64,000 nucleotides of DNA, from positions 2,356,001 through 2,420,000 of the forward strand of contig CM034145.1 in NCBI GenBank assembly GCA_019914995.1, read 5' to 3'. Origin of the DNA: Acanthochlamys bracteata (Eukaryota; Streptophyta; Magnoliopsida; Pandanales; Velloziaceae). The translations under genes were made by a program, and so were the position numbers. Below are positions 1 through 11,600 of the stretch, in pieces. Positions within the stretch are counted from its first letter, which is position 1. Every line of letters begins with the position of its first letter. The notes under the pieces were generated by a model. That model saw nothing but the letters and a program-made list of their open reading frames with translations. It did no database searches and was not told where the DNA came from.

Positions 1-3000
1 TCTACCGCTTTTGTATCTAATTAGAATGAAATGATAGAATTTGTAATCATAAAAATGAACATTGAATTGTGCTTCAAATTAGTTGTAGCAATCCAGTTAC
101 AACGTAGAGAAATAGGCATGTTCAAGAACATAAGATATTCTTGTCGGAAAAGCAAAATAAAAATTACAATTATCAAAACTTATGCTTCCCTAAGTATGCA
201 TAAAGTATATAGTTTGTGGTGTGATAGTTCGGTTTTTTCACGGTCACCTTGTTGTTGACATCATAATATATGAAATCAAAGCTTTAATTGCGAAGTTAAG
301 TATCACGTTGCCGTTTTTTAGGCTGGCAATCGGCTCCAAGCCATACTTCAGCTTGCAAATATATAGGCGATTTTCTAAGTATTTATAGTGAAGTGGAGCT
401 CTTTGATCCAATTTCTTGCAAGATCCTTTAACACCCATAATTCATAGACGATAGCCTCATGATTTCCATCCCGTTGTCATATAGCTAACCATCCTTTCCA
501 TAACATAATGTTGTTGGTTCTCTTCCAATAAGTCGAAATCATAGTTACTTTCTCGTCTAGTAAATCCAAGAAAAGAATGCCACTGATGATCCAATATATA
601 TCTCTAGTGATATACAAGAGCATAATGCTCTGTGTTCTATTTTTTTCTCTAATCAAAGGTACCCAAAATGTTCACAAAAATTAAAAAAAATCTTCTCTTC
701 TTCTATATTGAATTAATAGAGATGATTTTAGATTTCCGACATTGGATGATTATTGGTAAATATCATCTTACTATTAATAAGTAATATGGATCTAAATTTT
801 TCTTAATACATGCCCTCCAGTAGAGAGCGGCTTTTTTTTATTGAAGATGAAGTAAGCTACTTGCTCCAAAATGAAGGAAGCTACTTTTTATAGAATATTG
901 AAGTGGATAATTGTTCTTAAATGAAGTGGGATTGCTCTGAAGTAAAATGGATCATGAAAAATTCCGAAATAAAGACGGGCGACTTTGACAGTGCTAAAAT
1001 CACCTAATAAAACCTAAAGACTCTATCCTAATTTATCCCGTAAGTGCAAGATTGTTGTCTACCGTATAGCAAATAACATGTTCGATCCAGAGGGATTGAT
1101 GCTAACTCTAACTCAAAACCAATCTCATAAAATATGTAATAGGATGGAGATTTTTAATTAAATTACAAATATGTACAAAAAAAATAATCAAACAACAAAA
1201 AATTTTTAAAAACAGAGGAGATAAGATAACTAGAATTCTAGAATCCACCACTAGTGTCTATTGTTGACTAATGTAAAGATTTCGTACATATTACCTTGGT
1301 CCAATCTTTAGGTCAGATTTCAAATTATGATCCTAACTTTCGTCCAGTTTAGAATCACCTATCTCTAATTTATTCTAACTTTGATCCAGTTTAGAATTAA
1401 ACAAGAGATGTATTAAAAATTACAAAATCAGAAATCACGCAATCATGTTATCTTAGGTCCATAAAATACTAATCACAGTTATTAATTCTAAGCTCTTTTA
1501 TCATGTTCCGATTGGTCCTCACAAACACAATTAGACAAATAATTCAAACTTCAAACTCAATGTTGATCAAGCATTTAAATTCAAAGTCTAACTTTCAGTT
1601 AATACAAAGATTAACAACTCATAAAATATTCAACAATTATTAGTAACAATAATATTCAAGAACCCAAAACAATTCAACTAGGGTTTCATCCAAAATTTCA
1701 ATCAAGATGTTTAGCTACTCATGTTCATAATACAAGCAGTAAAATCAAATAAACTAAACATTAAAGAAGAAGAAATCAAATCTGGAAATCAGCATTGTTT
1801 GCAATTCACCGTCTTCGTCTCTGGCTTCGTCCCTCTGTCCATACTCTGCTTTGTTCTCCCTTCTCCACTAATTTGTTCCTCTTCTGCTTGCCGATTCCCC
1901 CCTCTTTATACTAATCCCTCCACTCTTGGTCCAAAAAGAATTTTAGTCTTCTTCTACCTCTCCTTGTCGAAGAAGGATTTCACTTCAATTCAAAATCAGC
2001 AAAAGAAACACAAACAAAACAGCTAGCTACCTATATGTATATCCTTTACGAAACACAAGAACAAAAAATCCACACTAAGTATGGAAACATAGTATTAAGG
2101 ATTTCTTTCAGAGATAACAAAGAATATCAAAACAGAGGAGCAGCCAGCTAATAAGATGCTAAGTATGGAATCGAACAAAGAGGATCATTGCCTTCGCCTA
2201 TCTCTTAGACAAAAACTCTAGTAAGGTGAAGACTTCAATGAAGCTTATATACTACATCAGAGCTAGATCAGTGTGACAACAACACATAAACGTCACGAGC
2301 AAGATCAATACACAACAAATAGAGGATCAAATTCATGAACCAAGGAGCTAACAATGCAACATTGACTAAACTTCACAAATCAGCTCGAGATTTAGATTTT
2401 TATAGATTCTGCAAATAGTACACAAATCAAGCTATAAAGAGAAGAAACGATCATCTCAGTACAAGCATAAGACTAACATTGATTAAATTTGCAAGCCTAT
2501 TCATTGAAGAGAAAATTTCAATCATGGAGCTGAGTAGTAAGATCGAGTAACCCAAATTAGCTCGTTAGCTTCATTAGCCCGCGGTAACAACACCAGCTAG
2601 ATCAATAAATTTCACAGCACAAATTTATAATCCAATTCAGTGTCAAGTTAGAAAATATAAAATAAGTTATTGGGATCCACACCAAAGAGAAAGCCATTTC
2701 AGCTGAAGCAAGTGAGCAATTATTAAGCGGAAATTTTGAATTCGCAAGTAATCGCATTTAACGCTGATGGGAAGCCATACTCCAGTCCAGCTGATAGAAA
2801 TCATTTGATGGCTCGACTGAAGGACTGATGGATATTCCAACAACAGCCATTATAGTTATAATGCTCCAATGGAAATTGAAAGCCGCAAGAGAAATAGCCT
2901 CAAGATCTGCTATGGACACGGAAACCTCAACGGGAAGATTTCCAACAGGGAGGCCTGAAGAAGCTCAAGCCTGCAAGCAGAAATCATATAAGGAAAAGAA

Positions 3001-3290
3001 GAATTACAGAACAGTAGACAACAACATAGTGAGAAAAACAAAAAGAGAAAAGCATACAAACTGAAAGCAACACTTAGACGCCTATACTTTGAAGCTAAAT
3101 CTCATCGCTGCCGATCAACTTCTGAAAATATTTACTTTAGCAGTATTCTTTAGATCATCTCATATTACTTATTTTAAGTTCATACTTGTGTCGAGGTTGA
3201 TGCTATGCCTAACCAATGTTGAACAACTCTTTGGAACACAGAAGCTAAGTGTTGAGAGCACTTATAAAGGATACTCGTTAGGAGCTTAGT
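1..3290. other. AT-rich intergenic DNA, no supported gene
   Basis: I see no open frame above about 100 residues and no recognisable protein domain here. The only frames present are short and of low complexity. The stretch from about 1040 to 2030 mixes non-coding AT-rich sequence with a CT-rich patch near 1800-1930 and looks like old repeat DNA, but no terminal repeats or target duplications were found. The part just before 3290 may already belong to the LTR or leader of the Copia element that follows. Confidence 0.5.
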
Positions 3291-3746
3291 GTGTATGTAC
3301 TACCTTTATAACGAAGCTATAACTATCTAGTCAGGGGGACATGTGTCCAATAGGCTGTGTGGGTTTGTTTTGCATAAGAAAATCTGTAAGGACAAGTGTG
3401 CTTGGTGAAGCACTTTACCTTTGATGAGAGTAGCTTGTCTAAAATAAAGTGAATCTACAGTTCTTATGATAGAGCAGCCGTGGACGTATGTAAAGAGATT
3501 ACCGAACCATATAAATTCTTTGTGCTATTCTTACTTGCTGTTAATTTGCTTATCGTCTAATTGTGATTACTGACATTTACTTCAGCATGAATTATCCTAC
3601 AATAACCAGCTAAATATCTGCTATATGTAGAAAGTTTTAGTTGCTAAAATTTTTAATTATCAACTCAATTCACTCCTTTCCTCTTGAATTGATCTTGCAT
3701 GTTTATCTAACAAGTGATTTTAATATTCCTTGAAGTAAAAGATCCC
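3290..3746 (+). mobile_element. Probable LTR/leader remnant of the Copia element
   Basis: This non-coding stretch lies directly before the Copia gag start and ends in an AT-rich then C-rich tract (about 3640-3690), which in related Copia elements lies near the end of the 5' LTR. A clean initiator-tRNA primer-binding site is not visible; the expected place near 3715-3735 is degraded. The left border is a guess, since no second LTR copy exists in the window for comparison. Confidence 0.3.
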
Positions 3747-6477
3747 TATGGCTAATAGTGCTCTTATAGCTTTCAAATGAAAATCATCTAATTGACCTCC
3801 CCTATTCGACGGAATCAACTATGGATACTGGAAGAATAAGATGATGATATTCGTTCAAGCCCAAGACTTCATACTCTGGAAGATTTTACGTGATGAACCT
3901 ATTACACCAATAATGATTGGTCCAGATGGAAAAAGAATCCCAAAAACAGAAAATGACTACACTGACAAAGACAACAAATCAATTTTACTGAACGACAGAG
4001 TTATGAACCTTCTCTACTGTGTATTTGATCCAATGAATTTAACAGAATTAGTTTCTACCACACAACTTAAGGTAACTCATGAGGAAACATCTCAAGTCAA
4101 GAAAACCTGGATCAACCTACTGATGCATGAGTACAAAATTTTCAAAATGAATAAAGGTGAGATAATTCAAATGTACACTAGATTTACTAACATTATAAAA
4201 ATTCTCTTAAGAATATAGGAAGGGCTTCAGATCCGAAGAACTCAAATGAAGATATTAAAAGCAGTGCTGCCAACCTTCGGAACCAAGGTAGATGCAATAG
4301 AGAAAAATCCAAAATTTCCAACAAATGACACTAGATAAGTTGATCTGTAAGTTAATGGCCACATATCACCAAAACAGACGGATGAACGATCAGAGGGAAT
4401 CGCATTAAAAATCAATGATCAACAGGTAAGTGATCACTCCTCTTATGATGATATTGATATTGCAGTGCTAACAAAAAAATTTAGTAGTTTCTTAGAAGGA
4501 ACAAGTTTAAGAAAAGAAGAGGATAAAAAGTAACAATCGAGGAGAAGATAAGTAAGATAGCAACTGTAACAAACCTGACCATTTTAGAAACAAGTATCAT
4601 ATGCTGAAGAAATCTAGAAGTAAAGATATGAGAAGAAAGAAAGCAATGGTTGTCTAGAGTGGCGAGGATGAAAGTAATCAGAAGATAACCAAACCGAACC
4701 TGACAAACTGAAGAAGTCAACTTGTGTTTGATGGCAAATCATGATGAATCCAATGAGGTAAGTTCTAATGAATACGATGACTATAATGAAAAGATGAAAG
4801 ATGTATTTGATGAATTGTATGCAAAATACATAGATGTTCTTTATGTAAAGAGATTAAAACAAACATGCTGTGAATATAACAACTTTGTGACAATGGCTTC
4901 AAAGTGAACTTTAATAATCTGTTGTTCTATTGTCAACCTATCATCATGCAAGAAGTACTGAATGGTAAAAGGAAAGGTAACATATACATTATATATATTG
5001 ATGATTTTACAAATCATAAAATGTGTTTAGTTTTTAGTCAACAGGAACGTAGTTTGCTTTAGCACAAACAGCTGGGACATTGCAGAATAAAAATTCTATC
5101 CAAAATATCCAAGCTGAATCTAGTCAAAGGTCTACCTGATGCAAAGTATAGCGTAGAAAATCTGTGTTATGTTTACGCAAAAGAAAGCAAGTCATGACAA
5201 GCAAACTACTGCAACTATTGCACATGGATCTGTTTGGACCCTCACGAGTTGCAAGCTTAGGATGTAAGTTTTACTGCTTTGTGGTTATATATGACTATTC
5301 TCGTTTCAGCTGGAAATTCTTTCTCATGTACAAAAATGATTCATTAAAAGTATTTTCAAGTTTTTTGAAAAAGTTTCAAAATTAATTAGTTTTCAAAATC
5401 TGTGCTGTACGAAGTGGTCATAGAAAAGAATTTCAAAATTTTTACTTTGATGATTTGTAATATAAATGGTTTAAAGCACATTTTGTCAGCAGCTAGAACT
5501 CCACACAAAATGACATTGTTGAAAGAAAAATTAGGGTGCTTGTCGAAATATCAAGAGCCATGTTGCTAGAACAAAACTTACCCAAGTACTTTTGGGCTAA
5601 AGCTGTTAACACTACATGTCATATAACCAATCGTGCATTCATTCGACCTATTTTTAAAAAAACTTCATATGAACTTCTGAGAGGAATAACACCTAATTGC
5701 ATATTTCAAAACATTCTAATGCAAAAATTATGTACTTAATAATGCTAAAGACACCCGTAAAAATTTGATACCAAAGAGTGATGAAGGAATCTTTCTTAGG
5801 TACTCCTATAACATTAAAGCATAATGAGTCTTTAATAAAACAATTATGATTGTTGAAGAATCTATAGATGTGATATTTGATGAGACTAATAATGGGCCGA
5901 GAAAGAAATTAAAATTTAATACAGGTTCAGAAGTAGAGGATTTTGCCAGACGCCAGAGAAATAGTAAGAAGCTTTAGAGGAGTTAGCAGACAAACCGCCA
6001 GTTGAGATACAGATAGAAAGTGAACAAGTCTCTATTGATCAACCTAATCTAGTTGAAAACAATGAAAATGTTCATAGACCCTTCAAACACAGACTTAAGC
6101 ATCCACAGGAGAACATTATAGGTTTTTTAAATGAAGAAAGAAGAACTAGATCTCAATTTAAAAATAATTTCATAGAAAATTTTGCATTTGTGTCAAACTT
6201 TAAACCTAAGTGTATTCTTGATGCTTTGAAATATGATTCATGGATTATTGCTATGCAAGAAGAATTATATTAATTTGAAAGAAACAATGTTGGCATCTAG
6301 TTAACAAATCATTAAACAAATCAATTATACGAACTAAATGAGTATTTAGGAACAAAATGGATAAAAAAGATAACATCATTAGAAACAAGATTAGGTTGGC
6401 AGCTAAATGGTGCAATCAGGAAGAAGGCTTTGATTTTGATGAAACCTATGCCTATGTTGCACTCCTTGAAATTTTGA
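3747..6477 (+). pseudogene. Degenerate Ty1/Copia retrotransposon polyprotein (gag to start of RT)
   Basis: Copia-type domains follow one another on the plus strand, broken by many stops and frameshifts. A gag of the UBN2/DUF4219 kind starts at 3747; the best open piece is 3841-4218. A zinc knuckle near 4555-4600 has lost its first and last cysteines (NCNKPDHFRNKY). A GAG-pre-integrase segment lies around 5050-5160. The integrase core begins near 5215 with HMDLFGP and VVIYDYSRFSWK. The start of the reverse transcriptase near 6340-6475 shows NKIRLAAKW and FDFDETYAYVALLE, close to the family consensus. Everything after this point (rest of RT, RNase H, 3' LTR) is missing because sequence of a Gypsy element takes over. 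The element cannot be active. Confidence 0.88.
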
Positions 6478-6499
6478 ACTTCGTAAACACTTCTCTCCA

Positions 6500-7030
6500 A
6501 GCAACAAAAAAGGAGGCCCGTGGCCGCCTACGTCAACTCAAACAAATGGGATGCATCTGCGACTATATCAAAGAGTTCACTATCTTGATACTAGAGATAG
6601 ACGACATATCCAATAAGGACGTCCTCTTTTACTTCTTAGATGGTCTCATGGATTTAGCAACGGTAAAAATAGAAACATAGTGTACAAGACCCAGACACCG
6701 CCATCGCCGAAGCTGAGTCCCTCATAGATTACTCTTGACAAGGTCGGACGACGTAGTAAAAGTGGGGAGACAAGATCAAACAACATAATCAAAGCCACAA
6801 CAACAAAGGATCCCGAAAATCTCATGACGGAAAGGACAAACACGATAAATTGGCCGAAAGCAAGAGTGCTACTCCAAAACTAATAGCATGGAAGTGGACA
6901 CTTCTATCGTCCCCATGAACGACTTTCAAGTGATCGTAGGTATAGAGTTCTTCAACCAAACCTATGCCTACCTATTTTTTGCAGTTAATTCTCTCATCAT
7001 CTCTAAAGGGAACCACGCATACATGGCTTA
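6500..7030 (+). pseudogene. Chromovirus gag and protease remnants
   Basis: The reading frame up to 6680 carries the typical gag motif (YIKEFTILILEIDDIS, FYFLDGL) and then a stop. A lysine/serine-rich gag tail follows to about 6880. Protease-like sequence then starts in another position (MNDFQVIVGIEFFNQ, SLIISKGNHAYMA). The CCHC zinc finger expected between them is not found, so an internal deletion is likely. This is a dead copy. Confidence 0.7.
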
Positions 7031-7254
7031 GACAAAATGCGCCACCAAGATAGAAGCAAAGGCACTGTCCGTCATGTGATTTCAGAAAGGCCTTAAGAAA
7101 GACCTAGGCTTCATAGTTTCTTTAAGAGAGCTCAATGATGGAGAGGAGGCCGTCATATCCAAAGATCCTACACTTTTTGCCATATAAGCCATCCTTGAAG
7201 AATACAAGGATGTCATGTCGATGGAACTTCCAAAGAAGTTGCCCCTACACGTGA

Positions 7255-8560
7255 GGTCGATCATCAGATTGAGCTAGAGCCAAGTGCCAAGCCACATGCA
7301 ATGGCGCCTTATCGCATAACACCTCTAGAACTCGAGGAGCTGGGGAGATAACTCCAAGACCTCTTGGACGCATAATACATTGAACCCTCCAAGGCATCAT
7401 ATGGCGCTTTAGTTCTTTTCCAAAAGAAGGATGGATCACTTCGCATGTGCATCGACTATAGGGCGCTCAACAAGATCACAAAAAAAAAACATATACCCCA
7501 TACCCTTGATAGCTAATCTACTTGACCAACTTGAAAAGGCTCAACACTTCACAAAATTAGACATACGCTCCGAGTATTACCAAGTGTACATAGCTGTAGG
7601 GATGATGAACTAAAGACAACATGTGTGACCAGGTAGGATTCTTTGAATTTCTTGTATGCCTTTTAGTCTACAAATGTCCCTGCCACTTTCTTCACCCTCA
7701 TGAACAATCTAATCCATCCCTATCTTGATCGGTTCGTGGTAATGTACTTGGATGACATAGTGGTGTATAGCACTACTCTCGAAGATCATGTCTGACATCT
7801 CAAACAAGTCCTCCAAGTACTACGCAAGAATGAACTTTACACCAAGAAGGAAAATTGCTCTTTTGCACAACATGAAGTTGAAATCCTTAGCCACAGAATA
7901 AGAGATGGAAAGCTCATGATGGATACAGCAAACGTGAAGGCTATTCAAGATTGGGAGCCTCCTACTAAGGTGCCAAAAATAAGGTCATTTCTAGACCTTG
8001 TGAACTATTATTGCTGATTCATTAGAAGTTTTACATTGGAAAGGCCACGCCCCTCACTAACTTACTCAAAAAGGATCGAGCATAGAGTTGGTCTAAGAAG
8101 TGCCAAGAAGCCTTTGAAGCCTTGAAGAAAGCCATTTCGGAAGAACCTGTGCTGATCTTACCCGACCATTTCAAGGCATTCGAAGTACACACATATGCTT
8201 CCAACTTTGCCATCGGCAGCATGCTAATACAGGAAGGCCACCCCATCGCCTATGAGACCCGCAAGCTCAATGATACAGAAAGGTGCTATACTGTTCAAGA
8301 AAAGAGATGACCATGTCATTCACTGCTTACAAGTCTGGAGGCACTACTTACTCGGCGCTACTCACTCGGCAATATTTGTTATCATGACAGATAACGTGGC
8401 AACAAGTTACTTCTAGACCCAAAAGAAGCTAAGGCCCAAACAAGCATGATGGCAAGACTTCCTTGAAGAGTTTGACCATCAACTTAAATATAAACTAGGA
8501 AAGGCCAATGTTGTCACCGATGCACTTAGTCGAAAAATGGAGCTTGCCATTATGAGTGTA
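7255..8560 (+). pseudogene. Chromovirus reverse transcriptase and RNase H, interrupted
   Basis: RT motifs are clear: the block VDHQIELEPSAKP, then [19 protein letters not shown] near 7420-7470, and the catalytic box YLDDIVVYS from about 7745. RNase H follows, with ILPDHFKAFEVHTYASNFAIG near 8155-8218 and IAYETRKLNDTERCYTVQEK near 8248-8307. The canonical first RNase H residue sits in 'VHTYAS', where related elements have a DAS motif, so the catalytic Asp appears lost. Several stops and at least one frameshift near 7610-7640 break the frame. Confidence 0.85.
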
Positions 8561-8699
8561 AGTAATCCATAATGCCCACTCATTGATTGCATCAAAGAAG
8601 GACTACAATAAGATCCCTCAACACGGAATCTCATAGAGATGGCAACCAATGGAAAGACTAGACGAGGGACCTAGCTCTGTGTACCTAAAAGGGGTAACT

Positions 8700-9300
8700 T
8701 ACGCAAAGAGGTGATCAAAGAGTGCTATGATAAGTGGACTTGCCACTTAGGAAGAGCGTCTCCAAAGACTTCATCCCAGCTCTACCAAAGTCGGAAGGAT
8801 GTGGAAGCATTATGGTAGTAGTTGATCGATTCAGCAAGTATGCCATCTTCATACTTGCCCCGAGGGACTGTACTGCCCAAGAAGCTGCCCGACTCTTCCT
8901 TAAACATGTAGTGAAGCCTTAGGGAGTGCCACAAAGTATAGTAAACGATCGAGACCCACGCTTCACTGGACGGTTCTAGATAGAGCTATTCAAGATGTTT
9001 GGTACCAACTTGAACTTCTCTATAAGTTTCCATCCTCAAAGTAATGGACAAACAAAACGTGTCAATAGCCTTCTAGAACTATACTGCCTACATTATGTTA
9101 GCGTTCATCAATGAGATTGGGCAAAATTACTCAATATTGCCTGATTCTCTTATAATCTATAGAGTGAGGGAATCGGTAAGAGTCCATTTCAGATTGTTGC
9201 AGGGCGACAACCAATGACTCCAAATGCCATTGCTCATCATTTGGAGCGAAGAGCCTTACCGCCTATAAGCTCGTAAGGAGTGGCATGAACAAGCAGATAT
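8700..9300 (+). pseudogene. Chromovirus integrase core, catalytic Glu replaced
   Basis: The integrase core is recognised from PKSEGCGSIMVVVDRFSKYA (about 8775-8840), VNDRDPRFTGRF (about 8940-8975) and FHPQSNGQTKRVN (about 9027-9066). In this family the third catalytic residue is the Glu of the GQTERVN motif. Here the codon at 9055-9057 is AAA (Lys), so the DDE triad is broken even apart from the stops. The zinc-binding HHCC part upstream is mostly missing: only ECYDKWTCHLG remains near 8721. Confidence 0.82.
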
Positions 9301-9499
9301 AACGAGGGCATTTCAGACAAGGCTGCAAAGAAGAGAAGAAATAGGCAGACACTAAGCACCAACATGTCGAATATCAAAAAGGAGATTTGGTACTTATCAA
9401 GCTTCTACCCCAACAAGTCTAATCACCACGGAAGGTACACAAGGAGTTAGTAAGGCGATAGGAAGGCCCATGTTCTATCATAAAACGCATAGGTCAAGT

Positions 9500-9790
9500 T
9501 TTTATCAAGTACAACTCCCTACAAGACTTGAGATTCATCCTATTTTCCATGTAAGCTTTCTCAAACCATACTATAAGGATGAGGAGGACCTAAGGAGGTG
9601 CTAGTCCAAAAGAGCCCCGACAGCTGTTGTCATTACATTCGACAATGAGGTATAGTGCAGCCTTGCAGAACAGTGAAGTGGAAGAATCTCCTCGAAAGCA
9701 AAGCAAGTTGGGAACGCGAGAGACGCCCTTTGGCAATTCGCAGACCACATTCAAAGGTTTAAAGAGCGCGATGAGGGCATCGCGAGCATA
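9500..9790 (+). pseudogene. Chromodomain at the C-terminus of the Gypsy polyprotein
   Basis: After the conserved VSFLKPYYKDEED segment (about 9550-9590), the sequence shows APTAVVITFDNEV and then VKWKNLLESKASWER (about 9672-9716). The latter is the aromatic-rich strand and helix start of a chromodomain. The final part (DALWQFADHIQRFKERDEG) is in a different frame, so a frameshift splits the domain. Chromodomains target such elements to heterochromatin in living copies. This identifies the element as a chromovirus. Confidence 0.82.
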
Positions 9791-9802
9791 AGTGGGGGAG
9801 GA

Positions 9803-10248
9803 TGTAAGGGGCCATAAAATTTGGACCAAAACTTCACCAAGATTACACATCTAAAAGGGCCCAATAATAGTCCATATACTAGAGAGTTATGCACTTCTCT
9901 ATAATAGTTAGATATTTTCTAAAGTAAATTATTTTGTATAGATATTTAGGGAAAACATTCTGAAAAAATGTTCTCCACCATCTAATGAAAGTAATCACCA
10001 CCGTCTATTACGGAGATTGGATACTATAAATAGGGGACAAGAACCTGTCACTTAGGACTATCAAAAAGTGTTATAAACATCAAGTTCTTGTAAGCTCCCT
10101 TAAATGTTCTAATAAAACTTTTTTCTATCCATACTTCTCAGCTCCACTTGCTCCATTTTCTTGGTATCATTTCGGTATGCTTTGTGCTTACTTAGGACTT
10201 AGGACAAAAGTTGTAAGTGCCGCACAAGTACGGTTAAAAACTCTGACA
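9803..10248 (+). repeat. 3' LTR of the chromovirus
   Basis: The LTR starts with TGTAAGGGGCC right after a polypurine tract (AGTGGGGGAGGA) and ends with CTGACA, giving TG...CA borders and about 446 bp. It has a TATA box (TATAAATAGGGG, from 10025) and an AATAAA element near 10111, as expected for U3 and R. No matching 5' copy is in the window, so the length rests on the TG/CA borders and the purine tract only. Confidence 0.75.
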
Positions 10249-11600
10249 GCCTACTTACTCATCAAATACAGTAGGAAAAAACTAGAAAAACAAAGAAAGT
10301 GATCATATACAAAAGAATACAGAAATTAACAAGTTCAAAAGATAGTTATATTTTAGCCAGGTACAATAAGGAACGTTTTCTTAAATTTTAAAACATTGAA
10401 TAAACAAATATACATACAACTGTAATATGTGAAGATCTATATCTATATAATAAAATAAATTCCTGAACGCAAGAATCAACACCATCTTGATATTGTCAAA
10501 ACAATAAAATAACACATTAATTAAGAGAATATTTAAGAAATCACACAATTATTTGAGTAGATGGACCATTTGGATTTAGAATCGTTTTTTTCAATCTGGA
10601 AACAGCCTCATTCTTAGTTCTTTTGAATAATCCTGAAATCCTTTAAACGTGCAACTACTATAGGTTCGAGCGAACCTATAGAGGCTGTGCTAATACTTTC
10701 TATCATCGGATACTTAAGGAGAAAGTATATACATAAGAGGTTTTTGGCATACATTTTTTTCTTTAGTTTTGGGAAAAATGGGATTAACTATGAATTCATC
10801 AAGGATGCACATCAGATACGCATTGCCTATGCTTTTTTTTTTGTCTTTTTTTTTTAAATAAGACTTACTAGGGAAAGTTGCAGATCAGAAAGACGGCATT
10901 TAACATCCATGTATAGATTGTCAAAAGCTTTAGTTACCAACTTTTGATCTTGTCTGCTACATCCAAGTTTTAGCTGCCTCACATTGGCATGATCTTATGT
11001 AGTCATTCTCCAAGAGTTATACACCAGAAAAATATGTTACTCATGATGGAATTAATCCTGTTATCAAAATAAAGAGTTAAAGACTACAGAGTTTTGAATG
11101 ATGGCATCGGACCTTCCACTTATGGGTTGCATACTAAACATAAAAATCATAACCAAGATGATGCACAAGGAACTCATGAAGACGCTATACCAAGCTCAAA
11201 CAAATTTCTGCAGAATTGGAAATTCAACCCATGACACAGCATTATACATACCAATTATACTTCTGTGTAGAGCCAAACAAAATTTACTAAAGAAATTTGA
11301 GGGAACCATTACAATTTTTAAAAAGATTTTAGCATACGCAAGTTTTTGGGCATAATAAGAAGCTAAATATATAAGTGGCCGAAAAGTTGGAATATAAACT
11401 TAAATTAACTTCAAATATATACTTCCTATATATATATTTTAAATAATCTCTTCTAGTAACATTTAATTGTTATGCATTAGCCATGACAAAAATCCTAGAA
11501 GAATGCAGAAAATATGTAGATGTAATAAATATAACTTATATAAAATTAAATACATATTCAACGTGCAGTTGTATTAATAGATTTAAAAATTATGTCCCGT
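10249..11600. other. AT-rich intergenic DNA
   Basis: There are no convincing coding frames. The stretch contains T-runs near 10830-10855, short AT repeats, and one short perfect palindrome at 10658-10681 reported separately. Nothing else is recognised. Confidence 0.5.

Larger units (their letters stand above)
6478..10248 (+). mobile_element. Truncated Gypsy chromovirus, 5' end lost
   Basis: The domain order matches Ty3/Gypsy chromoviruses: partial gag, protease remnant, reverse transcriptase, RNase H, integrase, chromodomain, 3' LTR. No 5' LTR or primer-binding site is present, and the left end abuts Copia RT sequence. The gag zinc knuckle is absent; sequence jumps from basic gag tail to protease near 6880. 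Most of the integrase HHCC domain is also missing, with a jump near 8750. Stops and frameshifts occur throughout. The coding part is GC-richer than the flanks, as usual for this group. I would place it near the Reina/Galadriel-type chromoviruses, but the clade is uncertain. Confidence 0.88.
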
